Assembly: GCF_009852415.1 (NCBI RefSeq)
Contig: NZ_WOXS01000002.1
Span: 1,882,501-1,946,500, forward strand
DNA from: Streptomyces sp. Tu 3180
GTDB lineage: Bacteria; Actinomycetota; Actinomycetes; Streptomycetales; Streptomycetaceae
DNA length: 64,000 nucleotides
Direction: 5' to 3'
The position numbers and the translations under genes were made by a program. Shown one piece after another: positions 25,143-33,940 of this stretch. Under the pieces are notes generated by a model, which worked only from the letters and a program-made list of their open reading frames with translations, had not been told where the DNA came from and made no database searches. Numbering within the stretch: position 1 is the stretch's first letter; every line of letters begins with the position of its first letter.

Positions 25143-26084
25143 CTACCCGTCCGCCTCCCCGGCCACCGTCACCACGATCTTGCCCCGGGTCCGGCCCTCC
25201 TGGCTCAGCCGGTGCGCGTCCGCCGCGCGTTCCAGCGGGAACGTCTCCGAGACGTGCACGCCCACCACGCCCTGTTCCGCCAGTTCGGACAGGCGCCGCA
25301 GGTCCTGCGGGTCGGGGCGGACGAACCAGTACCGGCCGCCGTAGCCGACCACCTCGGGGTCGGTGATCGACGCCAGGCGGCCCTCGGGGGCGAGGAGGTT
25401 CGCGGAGACCCTCAGGGTGTCGCCGCCGATCGAGTCGAACACCGCGTCCACGCCCTCGGGGGCCAGCCCCCGCACCCGCTCGGCCAGGCCCTCGCCGTGG
25501 CTCACCGGCTCCCCGCCCAGCCGGCGGACGAAATCGTGGTTGCCCTCGCTCGCGGTGCCGATGACCCGGGCGCCGAGGTGGGCGGCGAGCTGGACGGCGA
25601 CGGAGCCGACGCCGCCGGCCGCGGCGTGCACCAGGACGGTCTCGCCGCGCCTGACCCCGAGGACCTTGTTGAGGACCTGGTAGGCGGTGAGGCCCGTGAG
25701 GGGCAGACCGGCCGCCTCCTCGAAGGTGAGGTTGCGCGGCTTGGGCGCCAGCGCGCGCACCGGGGCGGCCACGTACTCGGCGAAGGTGCCCCGGGAGAGG
25801 ACGTCCTCGCGCACGTAGCCGATGACCTCGTCGCCGGCGGAGAACTCCGGGACGGCGGGTCCGGGCCGGACGACCACACCCGAGACGTCCCAGCCCGGGA
25901 TCACCGGGAAGACGGCCTGGAGGACCGGGTCGAGGTATCCCTCGCGGCACTTCCAGTCGACCGGGTTGACGGCCGCCGCCCGCACCTTCACCAGCACCGC
26001 GTCGGGGCCGACCCGGGGATCGTCGGCCTCCCCGAGCTCGAGCACCTCGGGGCCGCCGTACCGTGAGTAGCTGATCGCCTTCAT
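25143..26084 (-). CDS. NADPH:quinone oxidoreductase-like (zinc-free MDR) enzyme
   Basis: The 313-aa medium-chain reductase has the quinone-oxidoreductase pattern: MKAISYSRYGGPEVLEL start, AAAVNPVDWKCREG near 35 and the NADPH loop VHAAAGGVGSVAVQLA near 145. The zinc ligands of alcohol dehydrogenases are absent. It probably reduces quinones or enones in the cytosol. The ATG at 26084 gives the family N-terminus; an upstream in-frame start at 26141 adds a glycine-rich extension unlike the family. It is divergent from the acyl-CoA operon. Confidence 0.88.
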   Translation of the reverse strand: MKAISYSRYGGPEVLELGEADDPRVGPDAVLVKVRAAAVNPVDWKCREGYLDPVLQAVFPVIPGWDVSGVVVRPGPAVPEFSAGDEVIGYVREDVLSRGTFAEYVAAPVRALAPKPRNLTFEEAAGLPLTGLTAYQVLNKVLGVRRGETVLVHAAAGGVGSVAVQLAAHLGARVIGTASEGNHDFVRRLGGEPVSHGEGLAERVRGLAPEGVDAVFDSIGGDTLRVSANLLAPEGRLASITDPEVVGYGGRYWFVRPDPQDLRRLSELAEQGVVGVHVSETFPLERAADAHRLSQEGRTRGKIVVTVAGEADG

Positions 26085-26224
26085 GGGTCCGACCCTCCGG
26101 GGTCCTCCCGCGCCGTGCAAGCCGAACGGCCCGGTGTACACCGATCGCGCGGCGGCCGGGCGGACGGCGGACGCCGCGCATGCCTATCGTGGCCCCGATC
26201 ACGTTTCGCCCGCACCCTGGACGG

Positions 26225-26260
26225 CATACCGACCGGTCGGCATCATAGGGCGGGTACTGT
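26225..26260 (+). promoter_or_regulatory. TetR-type operator and promoter of the APH/acyl-CoA dehydrogenase operon
   Basis: CATACCGACCGGTCGGCAT (26225-26243) contains the perfect palindrome CCGACCGGTCGG. A -10-like TACTGT follows at 26255-26260, so the dyad would cover the -35 region, as expected for repression. The same core CATACCGACCGGT recurs before the SDR operon (31925-31941), whose last gene is a TetR regulator. Confidence 0.6.
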
Positions 26261-26282
26261 TCACCTGCCCGTAGGAGCGACG

Positions 26283-27305
26283 ATGAGCCCCGACCACCCG
26301 CCCGGACTCGATCTCGACCGGCTGCGCGGCCTGCTCGAACGGGAGCGGCCCGGCCTGGTGAACGGCCCGCTCTCCGGCCGGCTGATCGAGGGCGGACGGT
26401 CGAACCTCACCTACGCGGTCTCCGACGGCACCGCGCGGTGGGTCGTGCGCCGGCCCCCGCTCGGCCACGTCCTGGCCACCGCGCACGACATGAAGCGCGA
26501 GCACCGGGTGATCGACGCGCTGCACCCGACCGCCGTGCCGGTGCCCCGCCCCGTGCTGCTGTGCGAGGACGAGGAGGTGCTCGGAGCGCCCTTCTACGTC
26601 ATGGAGTTCGTCGAGGGCACCCCCTACCGCACGGCCGACCAGCTCGCCCCGCTCGGCCCGCAGCGCACCCGGGACGCCGTGCTGGGCCTGGTGGACACGC
26701 TGGTCGAGCTGCACGCCGTGGATCCCGGCGAGGTGGGACTCGCGGACTTCGGCCGGCCCGAGGGCTTCCTGGACCGGCAGCTGCGGCGCTGGGGCAAGCA
26801 GCTCGACGCCTCCCGCAACCGCGAGCTGGCCGGGATCGACGAGCTGCACGCCGCGCTCGGGCGCGCGCTGCCCCGCTCCCCCGCGCCGGCCGTGGTGCAC
26901 GGCGACTACCGCCTCGACAACGTCCTGATCGGCGAGGACGACCGGATCAGGGCGATCCTCGACTGGGAGATGTCCACCCTCGGTGATCCGCTGACCGACC
27001 TGGGCCTGCTGGTGATGTACAGCATGCCGCTGGGCATGCCGGACTCCCCCGTCTCCACGACCGCCGAGGCCCCCGGGCACCCGGCGCCGGCCGAGCTGAT
27101 CGAGCGGTACGCCGAGCGCTCGGGGCGCGACGTCGGCGCGGTGTCCTGGTACACGGCGTTCGCCTGGTTCAAGCTCGCCGTGATCCTGGAGGGCATCCAC
27201 TACCGCTACACCCTGGGCCAGACGGTCGGGCGCGGTTTCGACCGCATCGGCGACCTGGTCCCCGTCTTCATCGGGCACGGTCTGACCACTCTTCAGGAAG
27301 GCTGA
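26283..27305 (+). CDS. Phosphotransferase (APH/ACAD10-type) family protein
   Basis: The 340-aa kinase-fold protein has the APH catalytic loop VVHGDYRLDNVLIG (about 204-217) and the metal loop AILDWEMSTLGDPLTDLG (about 225-242). This subgroup is paired with acyl-CoA dehydrogenases, as in human ACAD10/11, where the kinase acts on 4-hydroxy acyl-CoA. Here it sits 6 nt before an acyl-CoA dehydrogenase, so a role in hydroxy fatty acid breakdown is inferred rather than drug resistance. TAGGAG supports the ATG at 26283. Confidence 0.9.
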   Translation: MSPDHPPGLDLDRLRGLLERERPGLVNGPLSGRLIEGGRSNLTYAVSDGTARWVVRRPPLGHVLATAHDMKREHRVIDALHPTAVPVPRPVLLCEDEEVLGAPFYVMEFVEGTPYRTADQLAPLGPQRTRDAVLGLVDTLVELHAVDPGEVGLADFGRPEGFLDRQLRRWGKQLDASRNRELAGIDELHAALGRALPRSPAPAVVHGDYRLDNVLIGEDDRIRAILDWEMSTLGDPLTDLGLLVMYSMPLGMPDSPVSTTAEAPGHPAPAELIERYAERSGRDVGAVSWYTAFAWFKLAVILEGIHYRYTLGQTVGRGFDRIGDLVPVFIGHGLTTLQEG

Positions 27306-27311
27306 CGGGAC

Positions 27312-28526
27312 ATGGACTTCACGTTCGACGCGCGCACCGAGGAGCTGCGCGCCAGGCTCCTCGCCTTCATGGACGAGCACGTCTACCCGGCCGAGCGGGT
27401 CGCGCACGAGCAGCGCGGGCGGCTGGCCTCGCCGTGGGAGACCGTCCCCGTGGTGGAGGAGCTGAAGGCCGAGGCCCGGCGGCAGGGGCTGTGGAACCTG
27501 TTCCTGCCCGACTCCGAGTACGGCGCCGGGCTCACCAACCTCCAGTACGCGCCGCTCGCCGAGATCATGGGCCGCTCCCCCCAGCTCGCGCCGACCGTCA
27601 CCAACTGCGCCGCGCCCGACACCGGCAACATGGAGGTGCTGGCGCAGTTCGGGGACGAGGCGCAGAGGAAGCAGTGGCTGGAGCCGCTGCTCGCGGGCGA
27701 GATCCGCTCGGCGTTCGCGATGACCGAGCCGGAGGTGGCCTCCTCCGACGCCACCAACATCACCACGCACATCGAGCGGGACGGCGACGAGTACGTCATC
27801 ACGGGCCGCAAGTGGTACATCTCCGGGGCGATGCACCCGGACTGCGCCGTCTTCATCGTGATGGGCAAGACCGACCCGGACGGGACGGACATCCGCCGTC
27901 AGCAGTCCATGGTCCTCGTCCCGCGCGACACCCCGGGCGTCACCGTCGAGCGCGCGATGCAGGTGTTCGGCTACGAGGACCACTACCACGGCGGCCACGC
28001 CGAGGTGGTCTTCGACCACGCGCGCGTGCCGGTGTCGCACCTGATCGGCGAGGAGGGCGGCGGCTTCGCCATCGCCCAGGCGCGGCTCGGGCCCGGCCGG
28101 ATCCACCACTGCATGCGGCTGATCGGCATGGCCGAGCGGGCGATCGAGCTGATGTGCCGCCGGGCGGTGTCCCGGGACGCCTTCGGCAAGGCGCTGGCGC
28201 AGCAGGGCGTGGTGCAGAACTGGATCGCCGACGCGCGCGTCGCGGTCGAGCAGCTGCGGCTGCTGGTGCTGAAGACGGCCTGGATGATGGACACCGTCGG
28301 CAACCGGGGCGCCCACACCGAGATCCAGGCCATCAAGATCGCCACCCCGCGCACGGTCGTCGGCATCCTCGACCGGGCGATCCAGCTGTACGGCGCGGGC
28401 GGGGTCAGCCAGGACTTCCCGCTGGCCGAGCTGTACGCCGGCGCCCGCACGCTGATGATCGCCGACGGGCCGGACGAGGTGCACCAGCGGTCGCTGGCGC
28501 GGCGGGAGCTGAAGAAGTACCGGTAG
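27312..28526 (+). CDS. Acyl-CoA dehydrogenase
   Basis: The 404-aa flavoenzyme oxidises an acyl-CoA to the enoyl-CoA. It matches the ACAD10/11-type group: AFAMTEPEVASSDATNI (FAD/substrate motif, about 137-153), a KWYISGAMHPDCAVFIVMGK segment, and the C-terminal YGAGGVSQDFPLAELYAGAR (about 360-379). It follows the phosphotransferase by 6 nt with AGGAAGG as ribosome site, forming a two-gene operon. The 240 bp downstream (28527-28766) are very GC-rich and hold no gene I can support. Confidence 0.93.
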   Translation: MDFTFDARTEELRARLLAFMDEHVYPAERVAHEQRGRLASPWETVPVVEELKAEARRQGLWNLFLPDSEYGAGLTNLQYAPLAEIMGRSPQLAPTVTNCAAPDTGNMEVLAQFGDEAQRKQWLEPLLAGEIRSAFAMTEPEVASSDATNITTHIERDGDEYVITGRKWYISGAMHPDCAVFIVMGKTDPDGTDIRRQQSMVLVPRDTPGVTVERAMQVFGYEDHYHGGHAEVVFDHARVPVSHLIGEEGGGFAIAQARLGPGRIHHCMRLIGMAERAIELMCRRAVSRDAFGKALAQQGVVQNWIADARVAVEQLRLLVLKTAWMMDTVGNRGAHTEIQAIKIATPRTVVGILDRAIQLYGAGGVSQDFPLAELYAGARTLMIADGPDEVHQRSLARRELKKYR

Positions 28527-28766
28527 GCCCCCGGACGCGGTGCAGTCCGCCGGGACCGGCGCCCGCGGGAAGTCGCGCGGGCGCGGGAACCGGCGGGCCA
28601 CGGGGCGGGGGACGAGGAACGCGCTCGGGCGCGGGCGGTGGCCCCCGGGGCCGGGACGGCCGGCCGGTGAGCGGGCGGGGGCCGCCGTGCGCCGGGGTCC
28701 GGCAGCCGGATCCGGGGTGCCCGGCGGCGGCCGTGCCCGATCACCCGGCGGGCGCCCGGGAGGACC

Positions 28767-29369
28767 TCACGGACGCAGTGCCCGCAGCAGCAGGTCCGCC
28801 AGGTGGTCGGCGACCTCCTGCGGGCCGAGCGGGCCGTCGGGGCGGTACCAGGTCGACAGGTGGTGCACGGAGCCGAAGTGGTAGTCGACCACCAGGTCGG
28901 CCGGGGTGGCCCTGGAGAAGACGCCCGCCTCCTGCCCCTCCTCGATCAGCGCGCGGAAGCGTTCGTGGTAGCGGCGGCGCTCGGCGCGCACCTGCTTGTT
29001 CTTCTCCGGGCTCAGGTGGTGCATGGAGCGGAAGAAGATCGACGCGTCGTCGAGGTTCTCGATCGTCGTGACGACGACGTCGGCCGCCGCGCCGCGCAGC
29101 CGCTTCTCGATCGGCTCGTCGGCGTCCGCGTAGGCGTCCAGGCGTTCCTGCTGGACGCGCAGCACGCGCGCGTAGACCTCGTGCAGCAGGTCGTCCTTGG
29201 AGCCGAAGTAGTGGTAGAGCGCCCCCTTGGTGACGCCGGCCGCCTCGACGATCTCCTGCACGGAGGTGCGGTCGTAGCCCTGCTCGGCGAAGAGCCGGGT
29301 GGCGGCGGCCAGGAGCCGCTGCGGCACCGGAGTGCCGTCCCCGTCCGTGGTCCTGGGCACTGCCGCCAC
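28767..29369 (-). CDS. TetR family regulator of the acyl-CoA locus
   Basis: The 200-aa regulator has an N-terminal TetR helix-turn-helix (TSVQEIVEAAGVTKGALYHY at about 35-54) and a C-terminal ligand domain resembling FadR/KstR2-type acyl-CoA sensors (SIFFRSMHHLSPEKNKQV). It starts 19 nt after the acyl-CoA ligase stop on the same strand, so it is the third gene of the SDR-ligase-TetR operon. The shared dyads before this operon and before the kinase-dehydrogenase operon make it the likely local repressor and autoregulator. Confidence 0.88.
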   Translation of the reverse strand: MAAVPRTTDGDGTPVPQRLLAAATRLFAEQGYDRTSVQEIVEAAGVTKGALYHYFGSKDDLLHEVYARVLRVQQERLDAYADADEPIEKRLRGAAADVVVTTIENLDDASIFFRSMHHLSPEKNKQVRAERRRYHERFRALIEEGQEAGVFSRATPADLVVDYHFGSVHHLSTWYRPDGPLGPQEVADHLADLLLRALRP

Positions 29370-29388
29370 CCGCCTTTCCGTGTCGCTG

Positions 29389-31053
29389 CTAGTCGTCGTG
29401 CGTCAGGGAACGCAGTTCCCGACGGAGGATCTTCCCACTGGCCGTCTTCGGCAAGTCGGGCAGGACCTCCACCTGACGCGGGTACTTGTAGGCGGCCAGT
29501 CTCTCCTTGCAGTACGCCGCGAGCTCGGCCGGGTCCGCCCCGGCGCCGGGGCGCAGGCTGATGAAGGCCTTGACGGTCTCCCCGCGGTACCCGTCGGGCA
29601 CGCCGACGACGGCCGCCTCGCGCACCGCCGGGTGCGTGTAGAGCACGTCCTCGACCTCGCGCGGCCACACCTTGAAGCCGGAGGCGTTGATCATGTCCTT
29701 CTTGCGGTCGACGACGTAGAGCCAGCCCCGCTCGTCCATGAAGCCGATGTCGCCGGTGCGCAGCTCGCCGTCCGGGAAGGTCTCGGCGGTGGCGTCGGGC
29801 CGCCCCCAGTACCCGGGCACGACCTGCGGCCCGCGTACGACGATCTCGCCCTGCTCGCCGAAGGGCACCTCCCGCCCCTGGTCGTCGACGATCCGTACGA
29901 CCGTGTCGGGCCCGGGCACGCCCACGGCCAGCGTCCCGGAGGCCCCGTCCACGGGCGCCTCCAGGTGCGGCGGGACGGAGGCGCAGGGGGCGGTGCACTC
30001 GGTCAGCCCGTAGCCGTTGCGGATGTACGGCCTGAAGCCCGCCCGGAACTTCTCGACCAGGGCGGGCGGCAGCGGGGCGCCGCCGGAGGAGATGACCCGG
30101 AAGGAGGAGAAGTGGTCGCGGCTCACGCCGGGGTGGGCGGCCAGCGCCATGAAGGCGGTGGACGGGCCGACGGTGTAGTGCGGCCGGTGCTCGGCGAAGG
30201 CGTCCAGGACCACGCCGGCCTCGAAGCGGTACGCCAGCACCAGCGTGCCCCCGCTGTTGAGGCAGGCGCCGAGCTGGCACACCATGCCGGTGATGTGGAA
30301 CAGCGGCGCCAGCGCGAAGTAGACGGGCGCCTCGGGCAGGCCCAGGCCGGTGCGCTGCCGCTCGGCGTTGTACATGATGTTGCGGTGCGTGTTGGTGGCG
30401 CCCTTGGGGGTGCCGCTGGTGCCCGAGGTGTAGCTGATCAGCGCGGTGTCGGCGGGCGCGGGGTCGCGGTCCCCGGGGGCGCGGTGGCCCCGGCGGGCCA
30501 CGGCCGTGAGGTCGTCGGCGTCCGGGGCCTGCGGGAGCCGCTCGAAGGTGAGCACGCGCGCGTCGTTCCGGGTCTGGAAGTCCAGCTCGCAGCCGGTGAG
30601 CACGATCCGCACGGGCGAGTCGGCGGCCGTGTCCCGCAGGTAGGACTCCCAGGCCCGGTCGGAGCAGATCAGCGCGGTCACGTCGGCGTCCCGCAGGACG
30701 TGCGTCACCTCGCCCGCCTTGTACATCGGGTTGACGGGGACGACGACCGCTCCCGCCTTCCACGCGCCGAGCAGGGCGAGGACGAAGAGCGGGGAGTTCT
30801 GGAGCAGGATCGCCACCCGGTCCCCGCGCCGCAGACCGCGGGCGGCGAGGTGGCCGGCGACGGAGTCGCTGAGCTCGTCGGTCTCCCGGTAGGTCAGGCG
30901 GCCGTCGAAGTAGGCGAGGAAGGCGCGGTCGGGGGTCTCGGCGACCGCCCGGCGCAGGGCGTGCACCAGGGAGCCGGCGGGGTCGACCGGGGCGCGCTGG
31001 GCGCCGGTGAGGAGGGCCAGCCAGGGCCGGGCGGCGTAGCGGGAGCCGGTCAC
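29389..31053 (-). CDS. Acyl-CoA synthetase (class I adenylate-forming)
   Basis: The 554-aa enzyme activates a carboxylic acid to acyl-AMP and then acyl-CoA. Visible motifs are the P-loop-like YTSGTSGTPKGA (about 187-198), NGYGLTECT (about 325), LRTGDIGFMDERGWLYVVDR (about 418-437) and the catalytic lysine in PKTASGKILRREL near the end. GTG at 31053 overlaps the SDR stop by 4 nt (GTGA). The frame is open to 31344 only as antisense of SDR. It feeds the acyl-CoA dehydrogenase encoded divergently. Confidence 0.92.
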   Translation of the reverse strand: MTGSRYAARPWLALLTGAQRAPVDPAGSLVHALRRAVAETPDRAFLAYFDGRLTYRETDELSDSVAGHLAARGLRRGDRVAILLQNSPLFVLALLGAWKAGAVVVPVNPMYKAGEVTHVLRDADVTALICSDRAWESYLRDTAADSPVRIVLTGCELDFQTRNDARVLTFERLPQAPDADDLTAVARRGHRAPGDRDPAPADTALISYTSGTSGTPKGATNTHRNIMYNAERQRTGLGLPEAPVYFALAPLFHITGMVCQLGACLNSGGTLVLAYRFEAGVVLDAFAEHRPHYTVGPSTAFMALAAHPGVSRDHFSSFRVISSGGAPLPPALVEKFRAGFRPYIRNGYGLTECTAPCASVPPHLEAPVDGASGTLAVGVPGPDTVVRIVDDQGREVPFGEQGEIVVRGPQVVPGYWGRPDATAETFPDGELRTGDIGFMDERGWLYVVDRKKDMINASGFKVWPREVEDVLYTHPAVREAAVVGVPDGYRGETVKAFISLRPGAGADPAELAAYCKERLAAYKYPRQVEVLPDLPKTASGKILRRELRSLTHDD

Positions 31054-31823
31054 CGGGTGGCCTCCCACTGCTGCTGGATGCGGTTCATGCCGGTGAGCCA
31101 GCGCTCGGGGTCGGCGGCGCGGGCCCGGTAGTACTCGGCGACCTCGGGGTGCGGAAGGATCAGGAAGCGGTCCTCCTCGATGCCGCGGAAGAGGGCGTCG
31201 GCCACGTCCTCCGGCTCGATCGCGGTCGGCTTGAGCACCAGGTCGCCCGCGCTGCCGCTGGCGTCGAGCATGTCGGTGCGCACGCCCTGCGGGCAGATCG
31301 CGTGGACCTTCACCCCGCGGTGCCGGTACGTCAGCGACAGCCACTCGGCGAAGGCGTACGCGCCGTGCTTGGTGACGCTGTAGGGGGCGGTGCCGATCAT
31401 GGTGAGCAGTCCGGCGGCGGAGACGGTGGAGACGAAGCGTCCGCCGCCGCGCTCCAGCCAGTCCGGGAGCAGCGCGTGCGCCGCGCGGACGTGCGCCATG
31501 ACGTTGACGTCCCAGGAGAGCGCCCAGCCCCGCTCGTCGAGGGGTTCGCCGGGCTCTCCGCCGTCCCTGCCGACGCCCGCGTTGGCGCAGTAGACGTCGA
31601 CCGTGCCGCCGAGCGCGTCACGGGCCTCGGCGACGACCGTGGAGGCGTCGCCCGGGACGGCGATGCCGCCGATCTCCTCGGCGACCGCCTTCGCGCGGTC
31701 GGCGTCCAGGTCGTTGACGACGACCTGGGCCCCCTGGCCGGCGAAGCGCCGGGCCAGTGCCGCCCCGATGCCGCCCCCGGCCCCTGTGACGACCACCTTC
31801 GCACCCTGCACGGCTTCCACCAT
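31050..31823 (-). CDS. SDR family oxidoreductase
   Basis: The 257-aa NAD(P)-dependent enzyme has the Rossmann motif TGAGGGIGAAL (about 13-23), NAG-type CANAGVG (about 83) and catalytic YSVTKHG (about 151). It probably oxidises a hydroxyacyl intermediate or its alcohol in the same pathway as the ligase and dehydrogenase. First gene of a three-gene operon with 4-nt overlap to the ligase. An operator-like CATACCGACCGGT core lies about 100 nt upstream of its ATG. Confidence 0.9.
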   Translation of the reverse strand: MVEAVQGAKVVVTGAGGGIGAALARRFAGQGAQVVVNDLDADRAKAVAEEIGGIAVPGDASTVVAEARDALGGTVDVYCANAGVGRDGGEPGEPLDERGWALSWDVNVMAHVRAAHALLPDWLERGGGRFVSTVSAAGLLTMIGTAPYSVTKHGAYAFAEWLSLTYRHRGVKVHAICPQGVRTDMLDASGSAGDLVLKPTAIEPEDVADALFRGIEEDRFLILPHPEVAEYYRARAADPERWLTGMNRIQQQWEATR

Positions 31824-31924
31824 CGGTCTCCTTCGACGCGGCTTCCTCGCACCGCCGCAGGGTAGCCGCGCGCGTGTCGGCCCCGGCCGTGCGGCGGCTG
31901 CGGCGGTGCGGTTCGTCGCGCCAG

Positions 31925-31941
31925 ACTAACCGGTCGGTATG
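31925..31941 (-). promoter_or_regulatory. TetR-type operator upstream of the SDR operon
   Basis: Read on the minus strand, CATACCGACCGGTTAGT is identical over 13 positions to the site at 26225-26237. It lies 102-118 nt before the SDR ATG. Its right half is weaker, so it may be the lower-affinity, autoregulatory copy. Confidence 0.55.
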
Positions 31942-32051
31942 CGCGGTGGAAGGGGTCACCCGAACGGGGTCGGTCCGGTTCGTTCCCCGGGACCGTCACG
32001 CGCGCTAGCGTGCATGGCCATGACACCCGCCGCGATCACGGAGGTCACCGC

Positions 32052-33302
32052 ATGAAGCTGTCCAGACGGAGCCTGCTCGCCACCACCACGGCCGCGGTGG
32101 CGGCGTCCGCCGCCCCGGCGCACGCGGTCCCCGGGCGGGCCCCGGCGGGGGGCCGCGGGCTGCGCACCGGGTTCGAGCGGCTCGCCGCGGACGGCTACGC
32201 GCCGCTCGAGGGGCAGCGGGTCGGCGTCGTCACCAACCCGACGGGCATCACCCGGGACGTGCGGCACATCGTGGACGTCATGCACGCCGACGACCGCGTG
32301 GACCTGATCGCCGTCTTCGGCCCCGAGCACGGCTTCCGGGGCACCGCGCAGGCGGGCGGTTCCGAGGGCCGCCACGACGACCCGGCGACCGGCCTGCCCG
32401 TGTACGACACCTACCTGAAGAGCGGTCAGCCGCTCGCCGACGTCTTCACCGCCTCCGGCGTGGACACGGTCGTCTTCGACATCCAGGACGTGGGCGCGCG
32501 CTTCTACACGTACATCTGGACCCTGTTCGACTGCATGGAGGCGGCGCGGCTCGCGGGCAAGCGGTTCGTCGTCCTGGACCGGCCGAACCCGGTGACGGGG
32601 CGGGCGGCACTGGGTCCGGTGCTGCACGAGGAGTTCGCCACCTTCGTCGGGCGGAAGCCGATCTCGCAGGCGCACGGGATGACGGTGGCGGAGCTGGCCC
32701 TGCTGTTCAACGGCGAGTTCCTCCGGGAGCCGGTGGCGCTGGAGACCGTGCGCATGTCGGGCTGGAGGCGGTCGGACTTCCACGACGCCTCCGGGCTGCC
32801 CTGGGTGCCGCCGAGCCCGAACATGCCGACGCCCGAGACGGCGCTGGTGTACTCGGGGACGTGCCTGTTCGAGGGCACCAACCTGTCCGAGGGGCGCGGG
32901 ACGACCCGCCCGTTCGAACTGCTGGGCGCCGAGGGCGTCGACGGGCGCTGGGCGGAGGCGGCGAACGGCCTGGGGCTGGCGGGCGTGCGGTTCCGCGAGG
33001 CGTACTTCGCCCCCACGTTCTCCAAGTTCCAGGGGAGGACCGTCGGGGGCGTGCAGCTCCACGTGCACGACCGGGAGGCGTTCGACCCCGTGCGCACGGG
33101 GATCGGGCTGCTGGTCACGGCCAGGCGGGTGTGGAGCGGGTTCGCCTGGCGTCCGGACCACTGGATCGACAAGCTCACCGGCTCCGCGCGGGTGCGCACG
33201 ATGATCGACGCGGGGGCGGACACGGACGAGGTGGTGGCCGGCTGGCAGGAGGAGCTGGCGGCGTTCCGCGGGGTGCGGCGGGAGTACCTGCTGTACCGCT
33301 GA
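32052..33302 (+). CDS. DUF1343 protein, NamZ-type exo-N-acetylmuramidase, Tat-exported
   Basis: The 416-aa precursor has a twin-arginine signal (MKLSRRSLLATTTAAVAASA, cleaved near AHA) and a DUF1343 domain over its remaining length: GVVTNPTGITRD (about 58), VFGPEHGFRGTAQAG (about 94), DIQDVGARFYTYIWT (about 144), RPNPVTG (about 178). NamZ of Bacillus (GH171) releases terminal MurNAc from wall fragments, so a peptidoglycan-recycling role outside the cell is likely. GGAGG lies 9 nt before the ATG at 32052. Confidence 0.9.
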   Translation: MKLSRRSLLATTTAAVAASAAPAHAVPGRAPAGGRGLRTGFERLAADGYAPLEGQRVGVVTNPTGITRDVRHIVDVMHADDRVDLIAVFGPEHGFRGTAQAGGSEGRHDDPATGLPVYDTYLKSGQPLADVFTASGVDTVVFDIQDVGARFYTYIWTLFDCMEAARLAGKRFVVLDRPNPVTGRAALGPVLHEEFATFVGRKPISQAHGMTVAELALLFNGEFLREPVALETVRMSGWRRSDFHDASGLPWVPPSPNMPTPETALVYSGTCLFEGTNLSEGRGTTRPFELLGAEGVDGRWAEAANGLGLAGVRFREAYFAPTFSKFQGRTVGGVQLHVHDREAFDPVRTGIGLLVTARRVWSGFAWRPDHWIDKLTGSARVRTMIDAGADTDEVVAGWQEELAAFRGVRREYLLYR

Positions 33303-33334
33303 GCGGACTGCGGCTGCACCGCTGAGCGGACTCC

Positions 33335-33366
33335 GGCGGCGGACCGGGCGGGACCGGTCCGCCGCC
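33335..33366. terminator. Terminator after the NamZ-type gene
   Basis: A perfect 11-bp stem (GGCGGCGGACC, 33335-33345, with 33356-33366) and a 10-nt loop begin 33 nt past the stop. Just before it the sequence ACCGCTGAGCGGACT occurs twice (33295-33309 and 33318-33332), a 23-bp tandem duplication that copies the stop codon region. Confidence 0.75.
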
Positions 33367-33940
33367 GTTCCCGCCACCTGTGTCCCGTACCGCCCGGGCC
33401 CGCCTGTGCTCCGTACTCCCTGCGCTCCCCTGCACTCCGTGCCACCTGTGCTCCGCGTCACCGTGCGGGGCGCGCCGCACGGCCCGCCGGTGCCCGGCGC
33501 CTGCCGCCGCGGCGCTCGTCCTCCGCCGTGACCTGGGACGTCGCGGGTCCGGCCGCGGCCGTCCGGGACGCCGGGGCGAAAAGACCGGCGATCGGCACGC
33601 ATATCGACGTGCTCTTCAGGAACCCGTGGCAGCCGCGGGGAGTTCTCAGTCCGTCGAGGACGGTGCGCGGGGTGCGCGCCGCGGCATGGGGTTCCTCCTC
33701 CCGGCGAGGGCGGGACGGGACGTTCCCGTGGACGGTCCTGGACGGCTGCGGACGACCGTGGACGAACACAACTGAAGCGCGCGACACGGGAGTTGCCATG
33801 TGCACCCCCGTGACCGGCCGACGGGGCCATCGGAAAAAGGATGGAGCCGATTCGCGTGTCGATACGTCTATTCGGCGACGTCCGTTCGACGACGCCGAAG
33901 TGACGGACTACAGGTGCAGGTGTGACGGAGGTGCAGGACG
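33367..33940. other. Long intergenic region with imperfect repeats and a dyad
   Basis: No convincing gene lies in these 574 bp. A 115-codon minus-strand frame (33458-33805) lacks family features and a ribosome site. The left part repeats short CTGTGCTCCGT-like units. Near the right end TTCGGCGACGTC (33871-33882) and GACGACGCCGAA (33888-33899) form a 12-bp inverted repeat with one mismatch and a 5-nt spacer, 42 nt before the next ATG. Confidence 0.5.

Noticed and set aside
26283..27305. Aminoglycoside resistance kinase
   Set aside because: The APH fold is present, but the ACAD10-like sequence and tight linkage to an acyl-CoA dehydrogenase point to acyl metabolism.
26283..31823. Acyl-CoA ligase, dehydrogenase, SDR and kinase as a natural-product cluster
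   Set aside because: No PKS, NRPS, carrier protein or tailoring genes; the set fits fatty or hydroxy acid breakdown with its own TetR.
33458..33805. Minus-strand 115-codon frame in the long intergenic region
   Set aside because: No ribosome site, no family resemblance, and irregular composition.
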